Origin: Adiantum capillus-veneris
Lineage: Eukaryota; Streptophyta; Polypodiopsida; Polypodiales; Pteridaceae
Direction: 5' to 3'
Assembly (NCBI GenBank): GCA_014529385.2
Contig: CM043958.1
Coordinates: 120,558,817 to 120,622,816 of the forward strand
DNA: 64,000 nt
Made by a program: the position numbers and the translations under genes. This document shows positions 54,611 through 64,000 of this stretch, in pieces. The stretch's first letter is position 1. Every line of letters starts with the position of its first letter. A model generated the notes under the pieces. It did no database searches. It was given only the letters and a program-made list of their open reading frames with translations, and was not told the DNA's origin.

Positions 54611-54628
54611 TGGCGCCGCTGCTGGGGA
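54611..54628 (+). other. Primer binding site (tRNA-Asp-like)
   Basis: TGGCGCCGCTGCTGGGGA one base after the LTR; differs by one base from the site at 32747-32764. Confidence 0.75.
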
Positions 54629-55718
54629 TCGAAGCCCTAGGTAGGTGACCTAGATTAATCCTATAAGGTGAGAGTTCCTCTGGTGTGCCAGAGTATTCTT
54701 TTCTATCTTAGTTTAGTTAGGACCTATAGAGAGGTGCTAGGAAGTGTGTGTCTTGCCTTGGTCACCCGTGTTGATGGTTTTAGTTTAGAATTGTATTGGT
54801 TTGGGAGCTTGATTGTTGGAAGAGGTGATAAAAGCATTGGCTAGTTCGTGTGTGTCAGTTAAGTGCTTATCTACTCACAATTGCAAAAGCCCATTTTTTA
54901 AAAGGAGTAGCTTTAGGCAGATGAATTGATCTTGATCTAGAGCTATTCATCAATGAAAATTTGCTCAAATTGATTGGTTGCATTGAAATTTTGAAAAGAG
55001 AGTGAATCTTAGTTGAAACAATGCAAAACAAGGTTTATAAAAATATTTTGCATGACTGAGGATTGCTCAGGACATAAGAAGGCATCAAAAAGAGCCCTGC
55101 ACGTCAAAATCTGAATTCTGCAATGTTAGACTTTATACGTGTATAAAGTCTCTGGGCTAAAAAGAGACCAAACTTGTGGAAACTGACTGTACCCCAGAGT
55201 GTTCAAATGAGTATTTATACCCAAGGAACACCTTGAGTGGGAAATGTTTTTCATAGAATTGGAGACCAAAAGCCAATACTCGGAGTGGTCGTAACTAAAA
55301 AAATCAGAAACTTGTGTTTGTAAGCACTTTTGAGCTTTAAATTTTGTTGTGAACACATGTACATGATGCTAATAAATAGGGGAGCTTAAGGTAGAAACCA
55401 ATCTGAATTCTGAGATAGGAGACTTTATACGTGTATAATGTCTCCAGCATAGATTTGAGCACTATCCTGCATGTTGTCATCACTAAGCCATTTGGGAGGT
55501 GTCTATAAGCTTGACTACAAGATTACACACCATTTGGTCAGCCAACTTTACATCTGGAGAGAATTTTGTAAATTCTAACCAAAAACAAAGAAAAGTGGTG
55601 AATTGGTGAATCATTGATATCAAAACTTGATTTTGAGCACATATGCTTTGAGTACACACAAAAAAGAACCTTGGGCTGAGATTTAAGTTCATTTTTTTCA
55701 AATAGACTTTATACGCGT
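54629..55718 (+). other. Leader with periodic palindromes (left part)
   Basis: No coding motif. A near-perfect palindrome with arms GACTTTATAC and GTATAAAGTC occurs at 55129-55150 (perfect arms, central GT), 55421-55442 (one change) and 55705-55718 (left half, cut by the TR-GAG insertion). The distances are 292 and 284 bp. Flanking words such as ATCTGAATTCTG precede the first two, so the leader looks like diverged tandem units of about 287 bp. Confidence 0.85.
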
Positions 55719-56857
55719 TGTGAGCGGGATGAAAACACACACAGTGCCTCTATAACGACCCGACACACACTCTTGGGAAGATACACACACACACACTGTG
55801 GGACACCACTCGGCTTACACAACACACCTGGCCGAGACAGGGAACACACCTCTGGAGTGAGAGGAGAGAGACTATCCACTTGCCCACTCCACACACACAC
55901 ACACACACACACCCAAAAAACTCAGCTCAAAAGAGGACAATTTCTGATGTTTAGATACAATTGAGCTTGGGCCAACACCAATGGGGCAAATAGCTCACAC
56001 AATATGGGTAAAATATGCCAGATACAATCACAAATTGGAGAAGAAGCTTCATTCATAGGAGAAACTTACACAGCCAAAATAGCAGAAAAAGAGGGAGGAA
56101 TTTGGCAAAATGGACAGCGCCACCGCGTCCGGAACGTCCCAAAACCCCAGTCTACAATGTCAAAGTGCTCAAATCCGACATCGGATGAGCAGTTTACGAC
56201 CAAAACAGGCTCCAAAAACCCCAAAAACACACCTGCGGCTGTTCCTCCTCTCTTCTCCACGTTTTTTCTGGTCTTCTCTCTGTTTTCTCAGTTCCCACAC
56301 TTAGCTTTATTATTTGGGCACCCTTGGCCTTTTAGATGACCTCAAACGGACCCCGAACAGGCCAAAAACTGACCTCGCAGTGCATAGTTGTCACCTTTTT
56401 GCATCATCCGCACACCTGGCACTCATTTCTTTTCAATAATGCGTCTCGCAATCACGTGAAGTGGCCCCAAAAAGTGGTCCTAATGATGACCTTTCTGCAT
56501 AAATCTCATAAGAAAACACCCACGTCGTGTCCGTACTTCTCCGTGTGCAAGTACTGACCCCATTCGGCCTCCTGACGCCACTAGATGCTATCTGACGCAC
56601 CTGCTTACCTCATGTCGTCGGCCCGCAGATAGTTTCCTCGAGAAGTTTTACGCGCTACCAACTCCTCATTATTGTAGAAAAAACACACTGGTACTGGTAA
56701 CAGTGAAAATCGATGCACTATGTACATGCTGTCCTACCTGTACACATGTGGGCCCCACGTAACCACCTGGCTCTGGAAAATGGACAATCCTTTATTCGAT
56801 GCACCATGCATGTGTATGTACATATGCGCAATCCCTTGCTCCAAAAAACTCCTGACA
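55719..56857 (-). repeat. TR-GAG 3' LTR
   Basis: Plus-strand TGTGAGCGGG to CTCCTGACA, 1,139 bp. On the minus strand the purine-rich AGGGGGTGGGCAAATTA precedes it (56858-56874). It contains CA tracts shorter than those in the partner LTR. Confidence 0.92.
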
Positions 56858-56910
56858 TAATTTGCCCACCCCCTAGCCTGCTAGAGCATTCATGCTCAGC
56901 AGCAGCAACA

Positions 56911-58458
56911 CTAGTAGATGCTCATTCCACCTGGATCAAAAGGCCAAAGGCATATCGCCTGATTCACAAGAAGCGTCATAACACCACACCTACATTTGTC
57001 AACAATCAACCAAAATGCACCATAGGCATATCCAACTAACACATCCGCCTTGTTTGGAGTTCCAAAAGCATAAATATTGCATGCCACATTCAACCCAACC
57101 GATAGAGACAACTCAAGTGACTCATCACTTGGCATCTTGGCTTCACCAGCCATAGCAACAACCTGCAAATCATGCACCCAAGTAGCTAAAATCATTGTGT
57201 GAAGGTAAAGTTGTTGATATCCAAAGCACAAAAGTATCCCCGCAGCACACATATCCCTAGCATAGGCATCCACATAGCTGAGATTGGACTCATATATGCC
57301 AAACCCCTTCTCATCATCATAAGCATACTCATCATCACACATAACTTTGTCCACATCATAATCATGGCTAGCACCACTATCCATAGCTTCTAGCATGGGT
57401 TCATCAGTCTCCAAGAATACAGATCCCTGCTCTAAACCACAATCATGCTCATAAATCGGTTCAATCACTGCACATACATCAAAATATGGCTTCAAAACAT
57501 GCTCCACATCCAACAAATCCACAAAATGGCTCTCAACCTTGCCCTCTTCCCTAATTTCCAAGGAACTAGTATCCAAAGATACGTGCTCATCATCAATAAC
57601 CTCAACCTCACACTCACACCCAGAATCACAAGGTACACAAGTAGCCAATGCATCCTCTTCAAAACTTTTCAATCCTGTATCCAAAGCATTACTCACCTCT
57701 TTAGGCTCTTCCATAAACCTGTCAACCTGCAAGACCTCTTTACGCTTCACAATAGACCTTGGGAAGAAACGAGAAACATCATAGGATAGGCTAATTTTCA
57801 CCTGCTTAGGCTTAACTTCATCTTCCATGTCAAATCCATCTTGCACATGCATACCTGTACTGATACCATGTTCCTCAAGACGCTTAAACTTCCATTCCTT
57901 GTGCTTTGCAATGCATACCGCATCTTCAAAAGACTCGGGCCTCTTCAACTCAACTTCGAACCGCAACCAAGGTAACAAACCATCAACAAAAGAACTTTTC
58001 TTCAATGAACAAGGGGGGGTCTCATTCTTAAGAGCAACACACCAACGAGTCCATAAATCTGTAAAACCGTGTACATAGGCATCAACACCTTGACAAGAAC
58101 CTTGCTTAAGAGCATTGAGCTCATTCCATACTGCATTTGCATCTTCAAAAACCTGGAAACGCTCTAAAAAAGCTTCTATAAACTTGTCAAGACTCAAACC
58201 ATAAGAAGAAGCCACTGCTTCTTTAGCTTCCAAATCCATGAACCAAACACGGGCCTCATCTTTTAAAAGCAATCCAGATAGCCTGAAAATCTTGTCCTCA
58301 TCACACATATTGTTGCTTATGCATGCCACCTCGACTTGCTCCAGAAATTCTTCCGCATCTTCACCACTTCTTCCATGAAATTCCGGATAAGAGAAAGCCA
58401 TGGTTACCCAAGTTACAATGCTTTGAGAATCCCTTTGAACACACGTGCAAGAACCCAA
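56911..58458 (-). CDS. TR-GAG Gag protein (515 aa)
   Basis: An uninterrupted frame. The gag domain starts at about residue 22 (FSYPEFHGRSGEDAEEFLEQ, DKIFRLSGLLLKDEARVWF) and continues with FIEAFLERFQVFEDANAVWN and LKQGSCQGVDAYVHGFTDLW. The rest is acidic with no CCHC knuckle; a C-terminal part with CFGYQQLYLHTMILATWVHD has no family I know. A second Met at residue 20 (58400, MAFSYPEF) may be the true start, since the first 19 residues look like leader. The protein would form particles for its own RNA. The frame is intact while the LTRs differ moderately, which suggests selection or recent spread. The stop lies about 50 bp from the LTR. Confidence 0.85.
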   Translation of the reverse strand: MGSCTCVQRDSQSIVTWVTMAFSYPEFHGRSGEDAEEFLEQVEVACISNNMCDEDKIFRLSGLLLKDEARVWFMDLEAKEAVASSYGLSLDKFIEAFLERFQVFEDANAVWNELNALKQGSCQGVDAYVHGFTDLWTRWCVALKNETPPCSLKKSSFVDGLLPWLRFEVELKRPESFEDAVCIAKHKEWKFKRLEEHGISTGMHVQDGFDMEDEVKPKQVKISLSYDVSRFFPRSIVKRKEVLQVDRFMEEPKEVSNALDTGLKSFEEDALATCVPCDSGCECEVEVIDDEHVSLDTSSLEIREEGKVESHFVDLLDVEHVLKPYFDVCAVIEPIYEHDCGLEQGSVFLETDEPMLEAMDSGASHDYDVDKVMCDDEYAYDDEKGFGIYESNLSYVDAYARDMCAAGILLCFGYQQLYLHTMILATWVHDLQVVAMAGEAKMPSDESLELSLSVGLNVACNIYAFGTPNKADVLVGYAYGAFWLIVDKCRCGVMTLLVNQAICLWPFDPGGMSIY

Positions 58459-59475
58459 AACTTTTCACTACCCAATCCCCAGAAACTTCAATGGAGCTCA
58501 GCTTTAGATAAGGACAAACACATGCACATCAAATGAGTTTTCATAGTTAATCATCGGAATCACAACAGGCAAAGGACATTCCAGGATCTCTCTTAATCTT
58601 CTTGGCCCGAACATAAAGACTATGCGCTGCTGGAAAAAAATCTTCCTGGACACATGAACATTTATCTGGATTCTCTGAGTTAAATGAAAATGAGTGAACT
58701 GAGGTCCATTTTGATCATCCATTAAAGTCAACCATGTAGCTCCCAAGAAGGAACACCTGTCTTATCCTCTGATTTTGCCAAAATTTCAGCAGCATAACAA
58801 CATAAAATGGCTCAAAAGACCAAAAGACCAGCCATCATAACTTGGAAAAATTTTGACAGAGTTTCCCCAGAAGTAGAGCAATGAGAACCCAAAATATAGA
58901 CTGTATCTGTATGCATAAACTACCAACAATAGAACCCGAGCATCAAATAGGACTCACTAGTATATAGCCTATGGCGAGGTCATGAAAAGGGTGCTCCAGC
59001 TACCTGTATCACCGAAAGGATCTCCACATTTGAGAATCCCCCAGCTCAATAAAACCTCACGCTATCGACCCTCACACGAAGGCTAATGCAAAACGCGTAT
59101 AGTCAAGTCTCAGAAATGACTATCTTCCAGACCAAGTCTCAGAAATGGCTGGGACTACCAAATAAAACCATATATGGCTCCACAAAGGCATACCATGACA
59201 GTTTCCACAAGTAACGTACAATCCAACAGACAATGCGCTCAAACAGGCGCCAAGTGATGCATACCCACAACAACTGCAAGTGACACCAAAGCTAGTATAT
59301 CACTGTACTCCAGCTACTTGTACTTGTGTGAATCACCTGTACCTGTACCTGTCCTTGTAACCTGTAACCTGTAACCTGTAATCTGCAACCTGCAACCTGT
59401 AATCCCGAATCTCGAAGCTTGAAGCTCGAAGCAGAAGGTACTCGAAGAAGATCCTCTGTGGGGGCGCCAAAAGAA
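58459..59475 (-). other. TR-GAG leader and primer site
   Basis: About 1 kb without coding motif. On the minus strand TGGCGCCCCCACAGAGGATC (59469 to 59450) lies six bases from the 5' LTR and has the TGGCGCC start typical of primer sites; I cannot name the tRNA. A run of CTGTAAC/CTGCAAC words sits at 59330-59402. The segment 58989-59083 matches the copia B leader at 46940-47043. Confidence 0.78.
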
Positions 59476-59537
59476 TGTGAGCGGGATGAAAACACACACA
59501 CCGCCTCTATAACGACCCGACACACACTCTTGGGAAG

Positions 59538-59632
<95 letters not shown>

Positions 59633-59736
59633 CACACAACACACTATGGGGCACCACTCGGCTTACACAACACACCTAGCCGAGACAGGGAACACACCTC
59701 TGGAGTGAGAGGAGAGAGACTATCCACTTGCCCACT

Positions 59737-59774
<38 letters not shown>

Positions 59775-60719
59775 CCAAAAAACTCAGCTCAAAAGAGGAG
59801 AATTTCTGATGTTTAGATACAATTGAGCTTGGGCCAACACCAATGGGGCAAATAGCTCACACAATATGGGTAAAATATGCAAGATACAATCACAAATTGG
59901 AGAAGAAGCTTCATTCATAGGAGAAACTTACACAGCCAAAACAACAGAAAAAGAGGGAGGAATTTGGCAAAATGGACAGCGCCATCGCGTCCGAAATGTC
60001 CCAAAACCCCAGTCTACAATGTCAAAGTGCTCAAGTCCGACATCGGATGAGCAGTTTACGACCAAAACAGGCTCCAAAAACCCCAAAAACACACCTGCGG
60101 CTGTTCCTCCTCTCTTCTCCACGTTTTTTCTGGTCTTCTCTCTGTTTTTTCAGTTCCCACACTTAGCTTTATTATTTGGGCACCCTTGGCCTTTTAGATG
60201 ACCTCAAACGGACCCCGAACAGGCCAAAAATTGACCTCGCAGTGCATAGTTGTCACCTTTTTGCATCATCCGCACACCTGGCACTCATTTCTTTTCAATA
60301 ATGCGTCTCGCAACCACGTGAAGTTTCCCCAAAAAGTGGTCCTAATGATGACCTTTTTGCATAACTCTCATAAGAAAACACCCACGTCGTGTCCGTACTT
60401 CTCTGCGTGCAAGTACTGACCACATTCGGCCTCCTGACGCCACTAGATGCCATCTGACGCACCTGCTTACCTCATGTCGTCGGCCCGCGGATAGCTTCCT
60501 CGAGAAGTTTTACGCGCTACCAACTCCTCATTATTGTAGAAAAAACACACTGGTACTGGTAACAGTGAAAATCGATGCACGATGTACATGCTGTCCTACC
60601 TGTACACATGTGGGCCCCACGTAACCACCTGGCTCTGGAAAATGGACAATCCTTTATTCGATGCACCATGCATGTGTATGTACATATGCGCAATCCCTTG
60701 CTCCAAAAAACTCTTGACA
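59476..60719 (-). repeat. TR-GAG 5' LTR
   Basis: Plus-strand TGTGAGCGGG to CTCTTGACA, 1,244 bp. It aligns with the 3' LTR through its whole length; most of the 105-bp length difference lies in two CA tracts (59541-59640 and about 59741-59773). Scattered single-base changes elsewhere. Confidence 0.92.
59541..59640. repeat. (CA)n microsatellite in TR-GAG LTR
   Basis: CA tract of about 100 bp with one CCA interruption; only about 16 bp at the same place in the other LTR (near 55782-55797). Confidence 0.95.
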
Positions 60720-62107
60720 ACGTATAAAGTCTTTTTGCCCAGAATAGACTCAAATGGTACAAAGGTATATGCCCAAAGTTTCCTAAAGCCTTGGGAAAGT
60801 ACATAGCTTATATTTTATTGTATTTGGACCAACTCTGAGCTTAAAAAGACCAAGAAACAATACAAACATTCTACACACCCTTTTTGGCCACAACTTGAAC
60901 AAACTTGATCCCAAACTCAAGTCAGAGAATATATGTGAAGTCCCTGAGTGTTGGGCTACCTTTGGAGCAAGTTTCATGTCAATTGGCTCAAAAAGACATT
61001 ATACGCATATAATGTGTTTTTGATGTTATTGACCATTATTTGGACTTAAGACCATACAGGAGTATGAGCACACAACTATGAGTACAAACCTGCAAAAATT
61101 TAGTCAATCTGGTCAAAAAAACTTTATACACGTATAATGTCTTTTTGACCTTATTGACTTCCAAAGCCGAACTGGGGCATATCCTTGCATTCTAAGGGAC
61201 CTTAAAAGCCATTAGCCAAGATTACACTTAAATTGGAAAGCATTTGAGCCTGCAAGGGCCAAAAAATAGAAAAAAAGATCCAAAATGAATCTGCATCAAA
61301 TTGTAACTTACACTAAAGTGGTCCAATTGTCATTTTGAAAGTTTCTGAGAGTTACATGAGTGGTAGAGGACATCTAGTGAAGAAATATTGCCATTTTTGA
61401 CAAATAGACTTTATACGCGTATAAACTTTAAAAACTTGATTTAGAGAATATTACGTAACTTGAGGCTGCCATGTATTCCACTTAACTCTGACTACACATT
61501 TTGCTAGTCAGTTCAGTGAGAAGAGCATATATGGGGAACCAACCATTCCAAAAGAAGCTTGGGACAGGAAATACTTGCATGTTCTTCCTAACCAATACTA
61601 AATGTTACTAAAAGGACAACCACTATTGACAAAGATTTGCAGACTCTAAAGTTTTGTACATATAGCCAACAACAAGGTCCAGCAAGTGCAGACCAACCGG
61701 AAGTGCAATCAATCAACCAATTAGAGAGCTGAAATAGCCAGAGTAAGACACGACATCGAGAAATCTAAAGGTAAAAGGTTTGAATTTGTAGTGGTGTGTT
61801 AAAGGATTGATGTATTTGAGATCCGGAAGAAACCTCCAAAGAGACCAAAAATCACAAGGAGATCAAGTAAGCATGATGTCTAACAGAGGAGAGTGTGACC
61901 CAAGCAATAATAAATCCACTAGTACCAATCATAGAAGACGGTAGTGGAACCGACACCTCGTCTGAACAATCCTTATATCTCATGGCAGACCGGAACACCG
62001 TGGTTAACCAACCAATCTAAGGAGAAGGAGGGAGCACCTCTAGAAACCCTCCTTGGACATTAAGGTTTACAACCCTTTACTTAGAAGGACCAAATGCCCA
62101 TGGGCCT
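60720..62107 (+). other. Leader with periodic palindromes (right part)
   Basis: Continues the host leader. The right half of the split palindrome is at 60720-60731; further copies at 60995-61016 (GACATTATAC.../ATAATGTG), 61120-61141 and 61407-61428. After removing the 5,001-bp insertion the spacing is about 289, 125 and 287 bp. TTTTTGA.CTTATTGAC words follow two copies. The last 600 bp before 62108 show no motif. Confidence 0.83.
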
Positions 62108-62392
62108 TTGGTATATGCTGATGAAAGGGGACGAAAAAGCATATGTATTGAGGAAAAAACAGTAGAAGGAGTGGATGCCCTTCTAGCGTACGATGATGGG
62201 GATAGATTCCGTGACGAGGAGGGAACACGTTACCTTACTGTTAAGGATCCAAAGAACTACAAAAAGTACGGGGATAATGTGGTAAAAGGGAAGATGGTTT
62301 TTGAAATCACCAAAATACCTCCTCTAATAGACCTTCCTAATGCCACCCTAGTGTTTGACAAAAAGGTGACTAAAGTAACCAAGGAGCGATAG
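62108..62392 (+). CDS. Unrecognised 94-aa frame before gag
   Basis: Frame from MVYADERGRKSICIEEKTVE to TLVFDKKVTKVTKER. Charged, no motif I know. It sits upstream of the gag-like frames of the LTR element and may be the start of its polyprotein or a small extra protein; coding status uncertain. Confidence 0.4.
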   Translation: MVYADERGRKSICIEEKTVEGVDALLAYDDGDRFRDEEGTRYLTVKDPKNYKKYGDNVVKGKMVFEITKIPPLIDLPNATLVFDKKVTKVTKER

Positions 62393-62563
62393 AAATCTAT
62401 GAATACCTAAATGGGAGAGTTAAGACATAGTTTAGATGTCTAGCACCATTTGCCTTTGAGTTAGGCACAGAAAAGACTATGTACTTATTCTCATATGTAT
62501 TAGGTGAGGGGAGTCTCATACTATATGTAGTATAGGCCAATAGAAAAATCAGAAGTAGCAAGA

Positions 62564-63076
62564 TTGATGGCCACTAGAGTAATTTCAATAGACCTAGCTG
62601 CCACTCAAGGACTAAACCCTACCCCCAGTAAATCTACTAATCCCTTTGAGGAAATGGAGGATGAGACTAGAATCCTAGCCAGGCAAGTTGGAACGATAGA
62701 AATACCAATTCTTCCTTCATATCTCAACACAAATCTAGAAACGTTGCAATCATGGTTGCGACCCATAGTGACAAGGGAACAAGAGTTCTATAGAGGCGAA
62801 GTCCATGTTACAAATAGTTTATATGTGACCCCTATAGTCTCACCCATGCCCAATTACTCTTCTTCTTATCCCAAGGAAAGCAAGGGACCAACAATGGTGC
62901 AAACCACAACAGGATTCCCCTATATGAAGAGAATCAAAACAGAAAGAGGGTTTGCATTGGAACCATTTTTTGAAAGTTCATATAGAGGATATGGGACAGG
63001 AGGTGCAGTTGACGGAAGATTGAGACCTGGACAAGACCCCGTGAGGATAGAAGGACGAGGAGATTCCACAATTTGA
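62564..63076 (+). CDS. Putative gag N-terminal region (170 aa)
   Basis: Reads MMATRVISIDLAATQGLNPT and continues with ILPSYLNTNLETLQSWLRPI. It precedes the gag domain frame by about 40 bp in another frame, so a stop or shift separates them in this copy. No catalytic motif; probably the N-terminal part of gag. Confidence 0.5.
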   Translation: MMATRVISIDLAATQGLNPTPSKSTNPFEEMEDETRILARQVGTIEIPILPSYLNTNLETLQSWLRPIVTREQEFYRGEVHVTNSLYVTPIVSPMPNYSSSYPKESKGPTMVQTTTGFPYMKRIKTERGFALEPFFESSYRGYGTGGAVDGRLRPGQDPVRIEGRGDSTI

Positions 63077-63117
63077 CTAATGGAACAAAGACGTGTTAGA
63101 CCTTTTCAAGTCCAGAA

Positions 63118-63987
63118 ATGGGTACACAAAAGGTATTCAGGAGAAGGGATCCTAGAGATCATGTGGCAACATTCTTGAGGGTGATCCGAGTAGAAGATGT
63201 TAGAGACTTCGATACACAATTTGCAGGATTTGGACTCACCCTAGAGGAAGACGCAACCACCTGGTTTGATTCTGTTGAAAGACGAGATTTTGGGACCATC
63301 AAAGAAGTTCTTGATGAGTTTGTGGAGGTATTCTCTCAAAGAGGTATAGCCCACAATACTGTCTCACAAATCCACAAGTTTAAACAGAAAGAGGGAGAAT
63401 CTGTCAGGAAGGCAGCCCTACGGCTGAAACAATACGTAAAGTTCTATCCAATGGAAGAACTACCTACTCAATCCACACTAATGTTGATATTTATCCAAGG
63501 ATTGAGAAATGCAGACCTTCAAAAGGATTTGCATATGAAGAATAGCCCCACTCTAAATGAGTTAACCAAAGAGGCTTTATTCCTTGTACATAAATGTGAG
63601 ATCTACAGAGTTGGAGATATAAGAGACATAGATGATGATTCATTATCTCAACAAAGTGGGTTGAAGTTTGGAAAGGCAGTACAACGAAATGAACCAGGAA
63701 TAAATCAAGAGCGACTGATAGAGGAGGTGCTAAAGAGGATTAGCCCATTTGCGAAGCCACAGGCTAAGCCACAGGCTAAGCCACAGGCTAAGCCACAGGC
63801 TAAGCCTTTAAAGTGGTGTGCTATTGAACAAAAATGGACAAATCATGTTACCGAGGAATGCTACTATAATAAAGGGTATGTGAGAGAACGACAGTATGTT
63901 TCCCAACCGCAAGCAGCACCACCTCAAGTGCCACCTATACCTAGATATACTGCGAGGAATTTGCCAGGACCAGCTGGGGTTGAATGA
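63118..63987 (+). CDS. Gag protein of the right-hand LTR element (289 aa)
   Basis: Retrotransposon gag domain: FRRRDPRDHVATFLRVIRVE, FGLTLEEDATTWFDSVERRD, LDEFVEVFSQRGIAHNTVSQ, FIQGLRNADLQKDLHMKNSP. After residue 210 there are four KPQA tetrapeptides (63754-63801). Then comes a Cys/His stretch WCAIEQKWTNHVTEECYYN that looks like a variant knuckle with one Cys fewer than CCHC. The frame ends with TGA at 63987 close to the window edge. The protein would package element RNA. It differs from the gag at 33722 and from the TR-GAG protein, so three distinct gag types occur in the window besides copia. Confidence 0.82.
   Translation: MGTQKVFRRRDPRDHVATFLRVIRVEDVRDFDTQFAGFGLTLEEDATTWFDSVERRDFGTIKEVLDEFVEVFSQRGIAHNTVSQIHKFKQKEGESVRKAALRLKQYVKFYPMEELPTQSTLMLIFIQGLRNADLQKDLHMKNSPTLNELTKEALFLVHKCEIYRVGDIRDIDDDSLSQQSGLKFGKAVQRNEPGINQERLIEEVLKRISPFAKPQAKPQAKPQAKPQAKPLKWCAIEQKWTNHVTEECYYNKGYVRERQYVSQPQAAPPQVPPIPRYTARNLPGPAGVE
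63754..63801 (+). repeat. Four tandem 12-bp repeats in gag
   Basis: AAGCCACAGGCT repeated four times in frame, coding KPQA each time. Confidence 0.97.
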
Positions 63988-64000
63988 CCACAACCAGTTT

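Larger units (their letters stand above)
55719..60719 (-). mobile_element. Gag-only LTR retrotransposon (TR-GAG type)
   Basis: A 5-kb element with long LTRs (55719-56857 and 59476-60719), a primer site next to the right LTR, a polypurine stretch beside the left LTR, and one open gag frame of 515 aa filling most of the 2.6-kb interior. No protease, RT or integrase sequence is present. Terminal-repeat retrotransposons with a gag gene only have been described in plants as TR-GAG; mobility would depend on a partner. Flanks ACGCGT (left) and ACGTATAAAG (right) rejoin into the host palindrome but do not give a clean 5-bp duplication. Confidence 0.88.
53735..64000 (+). mobile_element. LTR retrotransposon, 5' part (runs off the window)
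   Basis: Ends of the 5' LTR are marked by CCGCCAACA at 54609, then a tRNA-Asp-like primer site at 54611-54628. A long leader with periodic palindromes follows (54629 to about 62100, interrupted by a TR-GAG element at 55719-60719), then gag-like frames to the window edge. The 3' half and 3' LTR are outside, so family and age cannot be judged; the gag text and primer site suggest Ty3/gypsy. Confidence 0.8.

Noticed and set aside
56004-56339. Duplicate 111-aa frames at 56004-56339 and 59866-60201
   Set aside because: They lie within the two TR-GAG LTRs, so the duplication is explained by the LTRs; no domain is seen.

Overview
The window looks like nuclear DNA of a land plant with a large, repeat-rich genome. 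It holds Ty1/copia elements primed by initiator tRNA-Met, a Ty3/gypsy chromovirus, elements primed near a tRNA-Asp-like end, and a CACTA (En/Spm) transposon with an intron-containing transposase of the plant TnpD type. There are many long (CT)n/(GA)n arrays. I recognise no host gene, tRNA, rRNA or CRISPR array. The species cannot be fixed from the sequence; a fern or another large-genome plant would fit.

About 70% of the window is a nest of mobile elements whose boundaries can be read from LTR ends, primer sites, target duplications and sister copies that serve as empty sites. Copy A1 of copia family A (2949-21520, minus strand) is split by two insertions. The first is a chromovirus (5023-10960, plus, TSD TCAAG). 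The second is a 7.4-kb CACTA element (12227-19651, TSD ATT). Copy A2 of the same family (29978-48697, minus, 3' end lost) is also split twice. One insertion is an 8.95-kb LTR element with gag and protease but no visible polymerase (32160-41110, LTRs differing at two bases). The other is a nearly intact copia of family B (42310-47817, TSD TGGTG). A third, decayed copia fragment lies at 21603-23560. From about 53.7 kb to the right edge runs the 5' part of another LTR element (5' LTR, long leader, start of gag). Its leader is interrupted at 55719-60719 by a gag-only LTR element of TR-GAG type.

The remaining stretches (1-2.8 kb, 23.6-29.9 kb, 48.7-53.7 kb) carry microsatellites and small duplications, with no coding sequence I can defend.

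Most interesting points: (1) the chromovirus LTR carries 25-29 tandem 10-bp units that build heat-shock elements (GAAnnTTCnnGAA) upstream of its TATA box, so it may be a heat-inducible Ty3/gypsy element; (2) the leader of the rightmost element holds six copies of a GACTTTATAC/GTATAAAGTC palindrome at about 287-bp spacing, and the TR-GAG element sits inside one of them; (3) the gag-protease element at 32160-41110 is very young by its LTRs yet has broken frames, so it was probably mobilised in trans; it also has four spread zinc knuckles and a W(V/I)PK-repeat tail; (4) the leaders of copia B and the TR-GAG element share a module of about 90 bp; (5) at least nine chromovirus stops and five in the CACTA tnpA-like gene can each be explained by one C-to-T change.
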